This document shows positions 1 to 6,817 of a DNA stretch of 9,285 bases, in pieces. The translations under genes and the position numbers were made by a program. Each line of letters starts with the position of its first letter. Position 1 is the first letter of the stretch. The notes under the pieces were generated by a model. It was not told the origin of the DNA. It worked only from the letters and a program-made list of their open reading frames with translations, and did not search any database. Location of the stretch: contig JBAQUF010000088.1 of the NCBI GenBank assembly GCA_049297375.1, positions 1 to 9,285 on the forward strand, in the 5' to 3' direction. This stretch comes from JAAZNV01 sp049297375. Lineage in GTDB: Bacteria; Patescibacteriota; WWE3; UBA101185; UBA10185.

Positions 1-2459
1 GCCATACCTTTGTCAAATCTTGTAGTCAGCCACTTGTTTACCTTATCTTCAATCTTTTCTCTTGGAACACCGTATTTATCTCTACTTCTTGTTAATATTT
101 TTTCTTTATTGTTTGTCTTGGGAACAATAAAATCATCTGCCCATGGAAGAAGTATCCCTGCAGAAAATGGATGAGACGTCATTCCATCTATCATAAGCTT
201 TGTGTAAACTTGGAATCTTTCAAGAGATATAATGTCTTCCTCTGTAAAGTATGGGGCAAATTCCTTTGCTAATTCCTTGGCATCAGGAGCACCTAAAGAA
301 AATGTCATAATAGTTCCAACGTTTCCATACACAGCTTTCAACAAATCTTCAGGAAGCTGTCCTGTAAACTGATGTGTCAGATGTAAACCTAGCTTATACT
401 TCCTTGACTCAGATAAAATTTCCTCAAAGCTTCCGGTAGCAAAATTCTGGAATTCATCAACATAAAGATAGAAGGGTCTTCTCTGATCAGAGGGTATTTT
501 AGCCCTTTGAAGAGCATAGAACTGAATTCTAGACACTAAAAGAGCTCCAAGTAGGTTTGCATTGTCACTACCTATCTTTCCTTTAGCAAGGTTCATAAAG
601 ATAATCTTTCCAGAGTTCATAGCATCCCAAATATCAACTGTGGAATTTCTCTGCCCCAATATATTTCTAATAGTTGTAGAAGCTAAAAACCTATTTACCT
701 TGTTTTGAATAGGAGAAATTGCTTCAGTAACTAACTTTTGATTTCCTTTCATTTGTTTAAATTCTTCTTGCCAAAATTTTTGCACTAAAGGATCTTTTAC
801 AAAGTGAAGAATGTAGTTTAAGTAATTCTGATCTTCAAGAAGACGAGTAATACCAAGCATAGTTGTTCCTGGAACCTCAAGAAGAGTCAATACACAATAG
901 TTGAGTAAATATTCAAGTCTAGGCCCCCAAGAAAAATCAAAATGTTGTTTTATTGCAGAAACAAGAGCCGATGCCATTAAGTTCTTTTGAGAAGGATCAT
1001 CAATTTCAAGCAGATTTAAACCAATAGGTCTTTCTGTGTCTGACGGGTCAAAGTAAATTACATCTTCAACTCTATTATCAGGGATTCTTTCCATTACTCT
1101 TTCTATTGTTTCGCCATGAGGATCAAGAACAGCAACCCCAGCACCATTTGCAATATCCTGAGACAACATAGAAACAAACAAAGAAGATTTTCCAGTTCCT
1201 GACTTTCCTATTACATACAAGTGCCTAAGCCTATCATCATCATTTTTTATTCCAAACTTAACTGCTTTATTCCTGTACAATGTCTCACCAATGTAAACAC
1301 AGTTTTGGGTGGGAAGATTTGTTGGAGGCTCAGACTTTCTTGAGTAAGTCCAAGATATATTTGGAGTATCTATATGAGCAAGTGGGAAATGGAAGAATGT
1401 AGCAAGTTCTTCTGTATTTAAAATAATAGCCCTATCTGGGTCAAATTCTCTTTTCTTATAGTTGTCTAATGCTTTTTCCTTATTATCCTCGTCCTTTTCT
1501 ATGAAGCTATTTATACTGGTTCCAGAGAATTGAACAAAGGAAGCAACCATACCTCTTAAATTAGCACTTACTCTTTCCTCAAGAGGAGCTGAAGATACAA
1601 TTCTAATTACTGTTTCAAATCCCATTCTAGATAGCTTATTTTCAATGGCTCTAAGCTCCGTTTCTTTAGCTGCACTTATTCTAACAATAGGTGTTGATGG
1701 TTTGCTCCCATACTGTTCTTGACTGTTGGCGTTACTAAAAAGGCCAATGAATACTCCAGAAACTATTGCTGTTATTTCCTTTTTAAATACATCTCCAAGA
1801 ACTCTAAATATCGTTTTATTCTTTGAAGGATCATTACCTTCTCTAACTTTATTTACGTAATCAAACCCTTCTTGCTGCCATCTATCGGGAATTGGTCTAG
1901 TAAGAACTTGAAGCCAAACTTCCTCTCCCTTAACAAGGTTTGATACTGCAGATGTAATAGAAGATATAGGATCTATTTCAAAGTCTCTAAAGCTTTTAAT
2001 TGGATAAAAATTACCTCTAGAAAAAGATAATGAAGCTACTTTATAAGTTGTATGACTTGGATTTATAGCACCTGTATAGTCAGATACTAAATTTATATTA
2101 GCAGAAGGGTATTGAGCGTAAATTTGACTTTCAACAAATTTAATAATAGAAGAAGGAACAGCGGCATAGAATCTTATTCCCCTGTCTCCTGATGAAACCA
2201 TTTCAAAAGACACATATTCCTGAAGTTCTGGTTCTCCCTTCAAAAGGCCATGCAATGCCGAAAACATATTTTCTGCACTTAACGAAGATGCAGTAATATC
2301 CCTTGAGATTTCCTCATTCTTGCTAAGCTGTATCTCCATTATTTCTATGCTATCAGATGATGTTTTCTTGGATTTCTTGGATTTTTTAAGACGTAGAATA
2401 ACGCCAATAACAATCAGGCTAATTGCTACCAAAAGTATCAAAATTTGATTTAAAATCAT
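1..2459 (-). CDS. VirD4-like type IV secretion / DNA-transfer ATPase, membrane-anchored (3' end outside window)
   Basis: The frame is open from an ATG at 2459 to the left edge, giving 819 visible residues without a stop. Residues 3-22 form one hydrophobic membrane segment, followed by a basic stretch (RLKKSKKSKK) that should lie in the cytoplasm. A roughly 350-residue region of unclear fold precedes the P-loop ATPase core. Walker A is GKSGTGKS at 418-425, soon followed by a DPHGE motif, and Walker B is YVDEFQNF at about 666-672. This order fits the VirD4/TraD/DUF87 group of hexameric DNA-pumping ATPases, and such proteins are common in CPR genomes. The usual role is to couple or drive DNA or protein transfer through an envelope channel. 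No relaxase, VirB-type channel gene or pilin is visible here, so the partner machinery is unknown. The start is supported by AAGGAGG about 10 nt upstream. The ATPase assignment is firm; conjugation as its function is inference. Confidence 0.88.
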   Translation of the reverse strand, partial: MILNQILILLVAISLIVIGVILRLKKSKKSKKTSSDSIEIMEIQLSKNEEISRDITASSLSAENMFSALHGLLKGEPELQEYVSFEMVSSGDRGIRFYAAVPSSIIKFVESQIYAQYPSANINLVSDYTGAINPSHTTYKVASLSFSRGNFYPIKSFRDFEIDPISSITSAVSNLVKGEEVWLQVLTRPIPDRWQQEGFDYVNKVREGNDPSKNKTIFRVLGDVFKKEITAIVSGVFIGLFSNANSQEQYGSKPSTPIVRISAAKETELRAIENKLSRMGFETVIRIVSSAPLEERVSANLRGMVASFVQFSGTSINSFIEKDEDNKEKALDNYKKREFDPDRAIILNTEELATFFHFPLAHIDTPNISWTYSRKSEPPTNLPTQNCVYIGETLYRNKAVKFGIKNDDDRLRHLYVIGKSGTGKSSLFVSMLSQDIANGAGVAVLDPHGETIERVMERIPDNRVEDVIYFDPSDTERPIGLNLLEIDDPSQKNLMASALVSAIKQHFDFSWGPRLEYLLNYCVLTLLEVPGTTMLGITRLLEDQNYLNYILHFVKDPLVQKFWQEEFKQMKGNQKLVTEAISPIQNKVNRFLASTTIRNILGQRNSTVDIWDAMNSGKIIFMNLAKGKIGSDNANLLGALLVSRIQFYALQRAKIPSDQRRPFYLYVDEFQNFATGSFEEILSESRKYKLGLHLTHQFTGQLPEDLLKAVYGNVGTIMTFSLGAPDAKELAKEFAPYFTEEDIISLERFQVYTKLMIDGMTSHPFSAGILLPWADDFIVPKTNNKEKILTRSRDKYGVPREKIEDKVNKWLTTRFDKGM

Positions 2460-2469
2460 ATTAAACTTC

Positions 2470-2476
2470 CCTCCTT
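2470..2476 (-). promoter_or_regulatory. Shine-Dalgarno of the VirD4-like ATPase gene
   Basis: AAGGAGG (minus strand) lies about 10 nt before the ATG at 2459 and supports that start. It is one of the few strong ribosome binding sites in the left half of the window; efp, the Lgt-like gene, the RluA-family gene and the LytR_C gene show none. Confidence 0.7.
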
Positions 2477-2511
2477 AATTTAAGTACTTCCTTAATCCAC
2501 AGGCCTTATTT

Positions 2512-2539
2512 ACTTTACCTAAAGCCCATATACAATCAA
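2512..2539 (-). promoter_or_regulatory. Possible promoter for the VirD4-like ATPase gene
   Basis: On the minus strand TTGATT (2534-2539) and TAAAGT (2512-2517) are separated by 16 nt, matching the sigma-70 consensus at 4 of 6 positions each. They lie between the upstream hairpin and the ATPase start, where a promoter would be expected if the hairpin terminates the previous operon. The match is weak and AT-rich DNA yields such matches by chance. Confidence 0.3.
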
Positions 2540-2568
2540 ATTACCCCCGCCCTAATTTGGGACGGGGG
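2531..2568 (-). terminator. GC-rich hairpin, probable terminator of the efp to LytR_C run
   Basis: Bases 2544-2553 pair with 2559-2568 (CCCCCG against CGGGGG, then one C-A mismatch, then further pairs including a G-U) around a short AT loop. The hairpin lies about 30 nt past the LytR_C stop codon. On the minus strand it is followed by TAATTTGATTGT, which is T-rich but not a clean T run, so termination may be partial. This is by far the most GC-rich short segment in the 138-base gap between the LytR_C and ATPase genes. The gap otherwise holds only the candidate promoter, the ribosome binding site and a small inverted repeat (GTACTA/TAGTAC, 2583-2588 and 2599-2604) that overlaps the LytR_C stop. 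Confidence 0.55.
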
Positions 2569-2597
2569 ATAGAAAGGAGAGAGTACTATGTTGTATT

Positions 2598-3656
2598 CTA
2601 GTACAAGTCACCTACTGTGTCAAATCCAAATATTACAATTACATCTGACCTATCAATTTCATTTTCAGGATAGCTACGGGCTTTGTCCTTTTGAATCACA
2701 TCTGGAATCATAAATACCCTTGATAAGAACAACGCTGTCTCGGAATCTACATCATCTGCAATAATTACACTCCTATCGTAGGAGTTTTCTGTATTAGTGA
2801 CAGCTACCACCCTGCCCCCTATATTAGATATTACCCTTGATCCAAAAGAAGCTAGTCCGTTGTAGTCGGTACCATTTAGTACAGCAATATTTTTTCCTTC
2901 TCTTGAGATAATAGAATCATATGTAATTTCCCTCACTTGTTCATCAAAGACTTGATTATTAGAAAAGCTTCTTAGAACAGCTGTTTCTTCTATTATTCTA
3001 TCTTGCGGAAGAGAACGTATAAACGATAAAAGATCATTAAACTCTCTCAAATTCATATCCGTTTTAAGAGATCCTTCCAAGCTGTATACATTCTTTAAGC
3101 TGGCAAGACTAGCAAAGCCTCCTTCTCTCCAAAGTCTGTCAAAGAAACTTTCATGTGTAAAATCTGTCAGGACAAACTTATCCACTTTGAAACCAAACAG
3201 CTTAAATATGGATCTGTTAACAATTTTAGAGCCCGATTCCAGTGGATTATCCGAATTCATTGCTCCCAAGGCAAATAATTTTGAAAACTCATCTCTACCA
3301 TACTTACCTGGTATTTCGTAGTCAACATTTACAGAAATGTTATATATAGAGACTTTGTTGTTTACCTTATCAAATAGTATGAAATTAACTTTCTTTACGA
3401 TAATTGGATCAGAATCTAAATCCTCAACTACAATGTAGGAAAGTGTGGGAATTGTATCATCAATTATAGAGTGGCTTGAGGGTGACAAGGCAGATGCAAA
3501 GTTCTGATTGAGATACTTATAGAAACTATATGAGAAAAGAAAGACCAGAGATAGAGTAAAAAGAACAGAAACAATTACCATTCTTTGGATATTCTTTTTC
3601 ACAGAACGAGTAACAATAGTTTTTTTAGATTTCCTTCGGGCAGGCTTCCTTTTCAT
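2598..3656 (-). CDS. Membrane-anchored LytR_C-domain protein with divergent LCP-like region
   Basis: This is a 352-residue protein. Residues 1-25 are strongly basic (KRKPARRKSKK) and are followed by a single signal anchor at about 26-47, so most of the chain should lie outside the membrane. Residues 256-347 match the LytR C-terminal domain (LytR_C), beginning with the typical IAVLNGT at 257-263 and a following GLA. The middle part, about 73-175, resembles in spacing the LytR-CpsA-Psr (LCP) fold, with a KVSIYNIS strand and a DYEIPGKYGRDE segment. The usual IPRD-type motif and its arginines are absent, so glycopolymer-transferase activity is doubtful. The role is presumably in the envelope or cell surface. 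It is the last gene of the efp run, 21 nt after the RluA-family gene. No Shine-Dalgarno precedes the ATG, and the gap contains a short GATAT/ATATC inverted repeat. The LytR_C call is confident; the LCP relationship is tentative. Confidence 0.8.
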   Translation of the reverse strand: MKRKPARRKSKKTIVTRSVKKNIQRMVIVSVLFTLSLVFLFSYSFYKYLNQNFASALSPSSHSIIDDTIPTLSYIVVEDLDSDPIIVKKVNFILFDKVNNKVSIYNISVNVDYEIPGKYGRDEFSKLFALGAMNSDNPLESGSKIVNRSIFKLFGFKVDKFVLTDFTHESFFDRLWREGGFASLASLKNVYSLEGSLKTDMNLREFNDLLSFIRSLPQDRIIEETAVLRSFSNNQVFDEQVREITYDSIISREGKNIAVLNGTDYNGLASFGSRVISNIGGRVVAVTNTENSYDRSVIIADDVDSETALFLSRVFMIPDVIQKDKARSYPENEIDRSDVIVIFGFDTVGDLY

Positions 3657-3677
3657 GATATTTACTAATATATCATA

Positions 3678-4376
3678 TTATAATTGGAAGTCTATTGGCA
3701 AGGGAGCTTCAAAACGCTGAAATTTTAGTGTTTTTGGGTTAGAAAATCCCAGTATCTTCGCATGAAGCATTAGCCTTCTAAAGGTCTTTGAGTCCACTTC
3801 GAGTAAATTATTTGCACAATAAATTTTATCGCATACAATGCTATGCCCAATTGCAGACAAATGCACTCTAATTTGATGAGTTCTGCCAGTTTTTGGAACA
3901 ATCTTTAACAAAGTATAATCATTCCCTTCAATATTTACATTCCTTATCTTGTTTATCCTAGTTAATGCAGGCTTTCCATCTGACACAACAGCGTACTTTA
4001 AAGGACTGTTTGGATTTCTTGCTAATGAAGCATTTACTTCTATTTCTTCATCATCTACCCTACCCCTCACTAAAGCTACATACTCCTTGTATACGTTCCT
4101 TTCTTTAAACTGTTTCTGAAGAAAGTAGAAGGAATCAACGTTTTTAGCAACAACTATTACTCCGGATGTGTCTTTATCCAATCTATGAACCAAGCCAGAT
4201 CTACTTTTATACTCCTCATCATCTGCATTCATCACATCAGGAAGAAAATCTCTTTCTAAAATATCCTGTAAAGTTTCTCCCGTGTTTGTATTGGATCTAT
4301 TTACCACTAATCCGGATGGTTTATTTAAAACAAGAATATTCTCGTCTTCATATATTTTTTCTATTTCTTTTTCCAT
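3678..4376 (-). CDS. RluA-family RNA pseudouridine synthase
   Basis: This 232-residue enzyme isomerises uridine to pseudouridine in RNA. The RluA signature HRLDKDTSG is present at 64-72, with D67 as the expected catalytic aspartate. The family motifs TGRTHQIRVH (163-172) and LHA (204-206) are intact. The chain starts directly with the catalytic fold (DENILVLNKPSG, 11-22) and has no N-terminal S4 domain. The length is therefore close to E. coli RluA or TruC rather than RluD, and the RNA target (rRNA or tRNA) cannot be assigned from sequence. The start overlaps the end of the LspA-like gene by 16 nt, and no Shine-Dalgarno is visible, so translational coupling is likely. It lies in the run with efp, which would fit a ribosome-maturation role. 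Confidence 0.93.
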   Translation of the reverse strand: MEKEIEKIYEDENILVLNKPSGLVVNRSNTNTGETLQDILERDFLPDVMNADDEEYKSRSGLVHRLDKDTSGVIVVAKNVDSFYFLQKQFKERNVYKEYVALVRGRVDDEEIEVNASLARNPNSPLKYAVVSDGKPALTRINKIRNVNIEGNDYTLLKIVPKTGRTHQIRVHLSAIGHSIVCDKIYCANNLLEVDSKTFRRLMLHAKILGFSNPKTLKFQRFEAPLPIDFQL

Positions 4377-4675
4377 ATTGTTATAGCAACTAAAATAATT
4401 CCAACTGTAATCATAAGATCATAACAGTTAAAGAAGAAAAGACCAAAGAAGTTAATAAAATCATGTACGCATCCATATTTGGACCATTGAGAAAGATTCA
4501 TCATCCCACCTATGATAATAAGTCCAAAACCAATGTTACCTAAGAGTTCCCTCTTGAAGTTTTTAGTATAGAAATAAGAAAAGACTAAAAGAACAAACAA
4601 AGACGAAAGAACAAACTGATTAAGATTCAGGTAGTCTGATAAGAGAAACCTGCAGTTATTAACATTTATAAACAC
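4361..4675 (-). CDS. lspA: Minimal signal peptidase II (LspA)-like membrane protein lacking the first membrane segment
   Basis: LspA cleaves the signal peptide of lipidated prolipoproteins inside the membrane. This 104-residue protein is shorter than typical LspA (about 150-170). It begins at the point matching the family's N-x-G-AAF region (INVNNCRFLL, 3-12), so the usual first membrane helix is missing. Hydrophobic segments lie at about 20-36, 46-60 and 87-100. The conserved C-terminal block is recognisable: GG..N at 56-60, then CVHDFI (69-74) and FNCYD (82-86). D72 and D86 occupy the positions of the catalytic aspartate pair, while the GNxxDR motif has decayed to MNLSQW. The start is GTG at 4675, supported by GGGGAG six bases upstream, inside the end of the preceding gene. 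An in-frame TAA just two codons upstream rules out a longer start. The family call is moderately sure; activity is uncertain. Confidence 0.68.
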   Translation of the reverse strand: MFINVNNCRFLLSDYLNLNQFVLSSLFVLLVFSYFYTKNFKRELLGNIGFGLIIIGGMMNLSQWSKYGCVHDFINFFGLFFFNCYDLMITVGIILVAITIWKKK

Positions 4676-4678
4676 GCA

Positions 4679-5731
4679 TTACTCCCCTAACTGTTTCTCA
4701 AGTATTTCGTCTTCTTTAACATCTTCTTCTTGTGAAACATTAGTAGCACATTCTATACATGTTGTAGCTTCTGGGTAAGCCTCTAATCTTGCTTTATCTA
4801 TTGGTTTACCACATACTTCACATTTTCCGTATCTTCCAAGTTTAATAGCAGCTAGCGCCTTTCTAATTTGAATCTTCATAGACTTAACAATTCCAAGTCT
4901 AGCATCAGAAACAGTCTTTCCAGTATCTTCCAAAACTTCATCCATAACCTCCGCATTATCTACATCTCTGCCATGCTGTAAGTACGGATCTTCTTTTATT
5001 AAAGCTTGTTGCTCATTCTCAAGACTTTTCTCCCTTGACATTAACTTCTTTTTTAACCCTTCAGTAAATTGTTCCGGTATTATTGATTTATTCATAGTTT
5101 TTTTACCTCTCAAATACAAATTGAACATACTTATTGTAACCAAAAGAACACTAAAGAGTAAATACCCACTTTTTCTGAAGAATAGAAGAAGGAACAAAAC
5201 AATAAACAACAAAAACACAGAAAAAACCATTCCAGATAGGAATTTGTAACCTCTATATCTCATTACAAAAAGGTATAAAAACAAAAGTAATAAGAACAAG
5301 TAAAGATATTCTTTTTGAGAGTAAACTAAAAACTTTCCAAGACTTAAAAACATTAGAAGAAGACTTGTTGCCATGGCATACATATCTACTATTCTAAATA
5401 CAGACCATTTCCACTTCTTTGAGAGGATTAGTATAGGAGCAAGGGACATTAGAAAAACAGCAACGCTTACGAATGCTTCTTTGTTTGGAACTAAAAGTAG
5501 ATTTGAAGGATGATATATCTCCAACCATTTCATCAGGGATCTTAAGCCATAATAAACCAAACCAGATGAAATAATCGATAAAAATATTAAATCAAAAAAC
5601 TTTTCTGAGTTAAAACCATCTTTTTTAGCTTCAAACCAAAGAACAAAGCACCAACAAGTGATCCCTGTGAGAAATACTAGGAGTATTGAGCTTACTGGTT
5701 TGAATCCAATGTTTATAAATTCCGGAAGCAT
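4679..5731 (-). CDS. Lgt-like polytopic membrane domain fused to a DksA/TraR C4 zinc finger
   Basis: This is a 350-residue two-part protein. Residues 10-206 hold about seven hydrophobic segments. Their order and loops (SEKFFDLIF, then SGLVYYGLR, then FRIVDMYAMA) resemble prolipoprotein diacylglyceryl transferase (Lgt). The HGG-type histidine and the RIGNFxNxE catalytic block that normally follow are not present, so it looks like a degenerate Lgt. Residues 213-350 form a cytoplasmic DksA/TraR-type domain: a charged helical part at about 225-300, then a four-cysteine zinc site (C304, C307, C325, C328: CEVC...CIEC). DksA proteins bind RNA polymerase. The start at 5731 has no clear Shine-Dalgarno and lies 28 nt after efp. 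M213 is preceded by AGAGG and could begin a DksA-only product. The zinc-finger call is firm; the Lgt relationship is moderate; what a membrane-tethered DksA does is unknown. Confidence 0.78.
   Translation of the reverse strand: MLPEFINIGFKPVSSILLVFLTGITCWCFVLWFEAKKDGFNSEKFFDLIFLSIISSGLVYYGLRSLMKWLEIYHPSNLLLVPNKEAFVSVAVFLMSLAPILILSKKWKWSVFRIVDMYAMATSLLLMFLSLGKFLVYSQKEYLYLFLLLLFLYLFVMRYRGYKFLSGMVFSVFLLFIVLFLLLFFRKSGYLLFSVLLVTISMFNLYLRGKKTMNKSIIPEQFTEGLKKKLMSREKSLENEQQALIKEDPYLQHGRDVDNAEVMDEVLEDTGKTVSDARLGIVKSMKIQIRKALAAIKLGRYGKCEVCGKPIDKARLEAYPEATTCIECATNVSQEEDVKEDEILEKQLGE
4682..4687 (-). promoter_or_regulatory. Shine-Dalgarno fixing the GTG start of the LspA-like gene
   Basis: GGGGAG on the minus strand is formed by the last codons of the Lgt/DksA fusion gene. 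It is six bases before the GTG at 4675 and decides the start, because the alternative ATG at 4679 reads into a stop after six codons. Confidence 0.65.
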
Positions 5732-5759
5732 ATTTATATATTTATACTACCACTGTACC

Positions 5760-6314
5760 TTATGCTTTTGATACATATTCCCCAGTTCTTGTGTCTACCT
5801 TTATCTTATCCCCTATCTTAACAAACATAGGAACCTTCACCTTTGTTCCATTATCAAGTTCTGCATCTTTATAAACATTAGTAACAGTATTTCCTTTAAA
5901 TCCTGGTTCCGTATATTTTATTTCAAATACCATGGATATTGGTAGATCTACACTGTATGGCTGCCCCTCAAAGTATTTAACAATTAAGCTTTCACCTTCT
6001 TTTAAGAATTTAGCAGAATCCCCAATTACATCGGTTGATATTAGAAACTGATCATAAGTTACAGGATCCATGAATACATAACCTCCGTTGTCCTTGTATA
6101 AGTACTGAGTATTTTTATTCTCTACGTATGCACCTTCAACGTTTGCACCAGACTGCCATGTCTTTTCCAACACTTGTCCAGTTATAATATTCTTAGCTTT
6201 AACTTTTACCTGAGCACTACCTCTACTTACTTTTATGTGTTGATATTTTAAAACAAGAAAAGGATGTCCCCCATCTTTAAATATTGTTCCATTTTTTAAA
6301 TCCGTAACTATCAT
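5760..6314 (-). CDS. efp: Translation elongation factor P with arginine at the tip position
   Basis: EF-P relieves ribosomes stalled at proline runs by binding near the E site. The 184-residue length and three-domain order are typical: KOW-like domain about 2-60, central OB domain about 65-125, C-terminal OB domain about 128-183. The C-terminal signature is clear (VPMFVKIGDKIKV, then TGEYVSKA). The tip loop of domain I reads HIKVSRGSAQ (26-35). Where E. coli has KPGKG with modified K34, this protein has R31, and the usual Pro-Gly is replaced by Val-Ser. Arginine at this position is known from rhamnosylated EF-P (EarP type), but no modification gene is in the window. It is the first gene of the five-gene run. 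No Shine-Dalgarno is present, and the promoter lies so close to the ATG that the mRNA may be leaderless. Confidence 0.96.
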   Translation of the reverse strand: MIVTDLKNGTIFKDGGHPFLVLKYQHIKVSRGSAQVKVKAKNIITGQVLEKTWQSGANVEGAYVENKNTQYLYKDNGGYVFMDPVTYDQFLISTDVIGDSAKFLKEGESLIVKYFEGQPYSVDLPISMVFEIKYTEPGFKGNTVTNVYKDAELDNGTKVKVPMFVKIGDKIKVDTRTGEYVSKA

Positions 6315-6322
6315 AATGAGTT

Positions 6323-6331
6323 ATTCTATCA
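6323..6331 (-). promoter_or_regulatory. Extended -10 promoter of efp, likely giving a leaderless mRNA
   Basis: On the minus strand TGATAGAAT contains an extended TG element and a -10 hexamer TAGAAT (5 of 6 to TATAAT). Only eight bases separate the hexamer from the efp ATG, so transcription should begin at or within a base or two of the start codon. No convincing -35 is seen at 17 nt. A close relative of this element, TGATAGCAT, lies upstream of coaD. Confidence 0.6.
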
Positions 6332-6347
6332 CTTTTAGTTTATTTAT

Positions 6348-6381
6348 AAACAAAAAGCCGGGAAAGTTAATAATCCCGGCT
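6348..6381 (-). terminator. Rho-independent terminator after the orphan membrane gene
   Basis: Minus strand: a perfect 8-bp stem AGCCGGGA/TCCCGGCT (6374-6381 with 6356-6363), a 10-nt loop, then TTTTGTTTAT. It starts about ten bases after the stop at 6392 and ends transcription just before the efp promoter. Stem and loop length closely match the terminator at 6945-6967. Confidence 0.85.
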
Positions 6382-6391
6382 GGCAAATAAT

Positions 6392-6748
6392 TTAATCCTC
6401 ACTTCCGTTTTCTCTACCTGTGCAAGCCACATTGTCGCTCTCGTAGCTATCACTTGCTTCTTCAACAACTCTTTTCATAGAAAAGAAAACCTCTAACAAC
6501 AGTGCAATTGGAGGAAAAACGGACAGTAAAAAACCACAGAGAGCTCGCGAATCTTTACGCTCAAACCCAAAGATGATACTAATAGCTAAATCTTTTTGAA
6601 CGTAAAGCAGTAACAAGCAAACGGTATAAAGTATAACCCAAAGTAACGATATTTCCTTTATGTTTACTTTGCACAAAAACAAAACAGTAACAATAAACAA
6701 TATACCAATAACACTACCAATTATTCTGCCACACAAGTCTCTTTTCAT
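6392..6748 (-). CDS. Orphan small membrane protein of unknown function
   Basis: I do not recognise this 118-residue protein. It has three likely membrane segments at about 7-25, 33-50 and 69-90, with a charged loop at 61-68 (GFERKDSR) between the second and third. It ends in a hydrophilic acidic tail from about 91 to 118, rich in Ser, Glu and Asp. The chosen ATG at 6748 is preceded by AAGGA at seven bases (6756-6760) and a further GAGGAG touching the start. The frame stays open to an ATG at 6847, but that start lies inside tRNA-Leu and is rejected. The gene sits 69 nt downstream of the tRNA on the same strand, has no evident promoter of its own and is followed at once by a strong terminator, so it may be cotranscribed with the tRNA. 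No neighbour suggests a role. Confidence 0.65.
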   Translation of the reverse strand: MKRDLCGRIIGSVIGILFIVTVLFLCKVNIKEISLLWVILYTVCLLLLYVQKDLAISIIFGFERKDSRALCGFLLSVFPPIALLLEVFFSMKRVVEEASDSYESDNVACTGRENGSED

Positions 6749-6817
6749 CTCCTCATCCTTTCCTTGTTTTGAAGAAATTTTATTACTATAACAATAAAAA
6801 GTCAAAAATGGATTAGT

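Noticed and set aside
3657..3677. GATAT/ATATC inverted repeat as an operator or terminator before the LytR_C gene
   Set aside because: The stem is only five AT pairs and there is no T run, so it is not distinguishable from AT-rich background.
4166..4393. Plus-strand open frame of 75 codons
   Set aside because: It is antisense to the well-supported RluA-family gene and has no recognisable family content.
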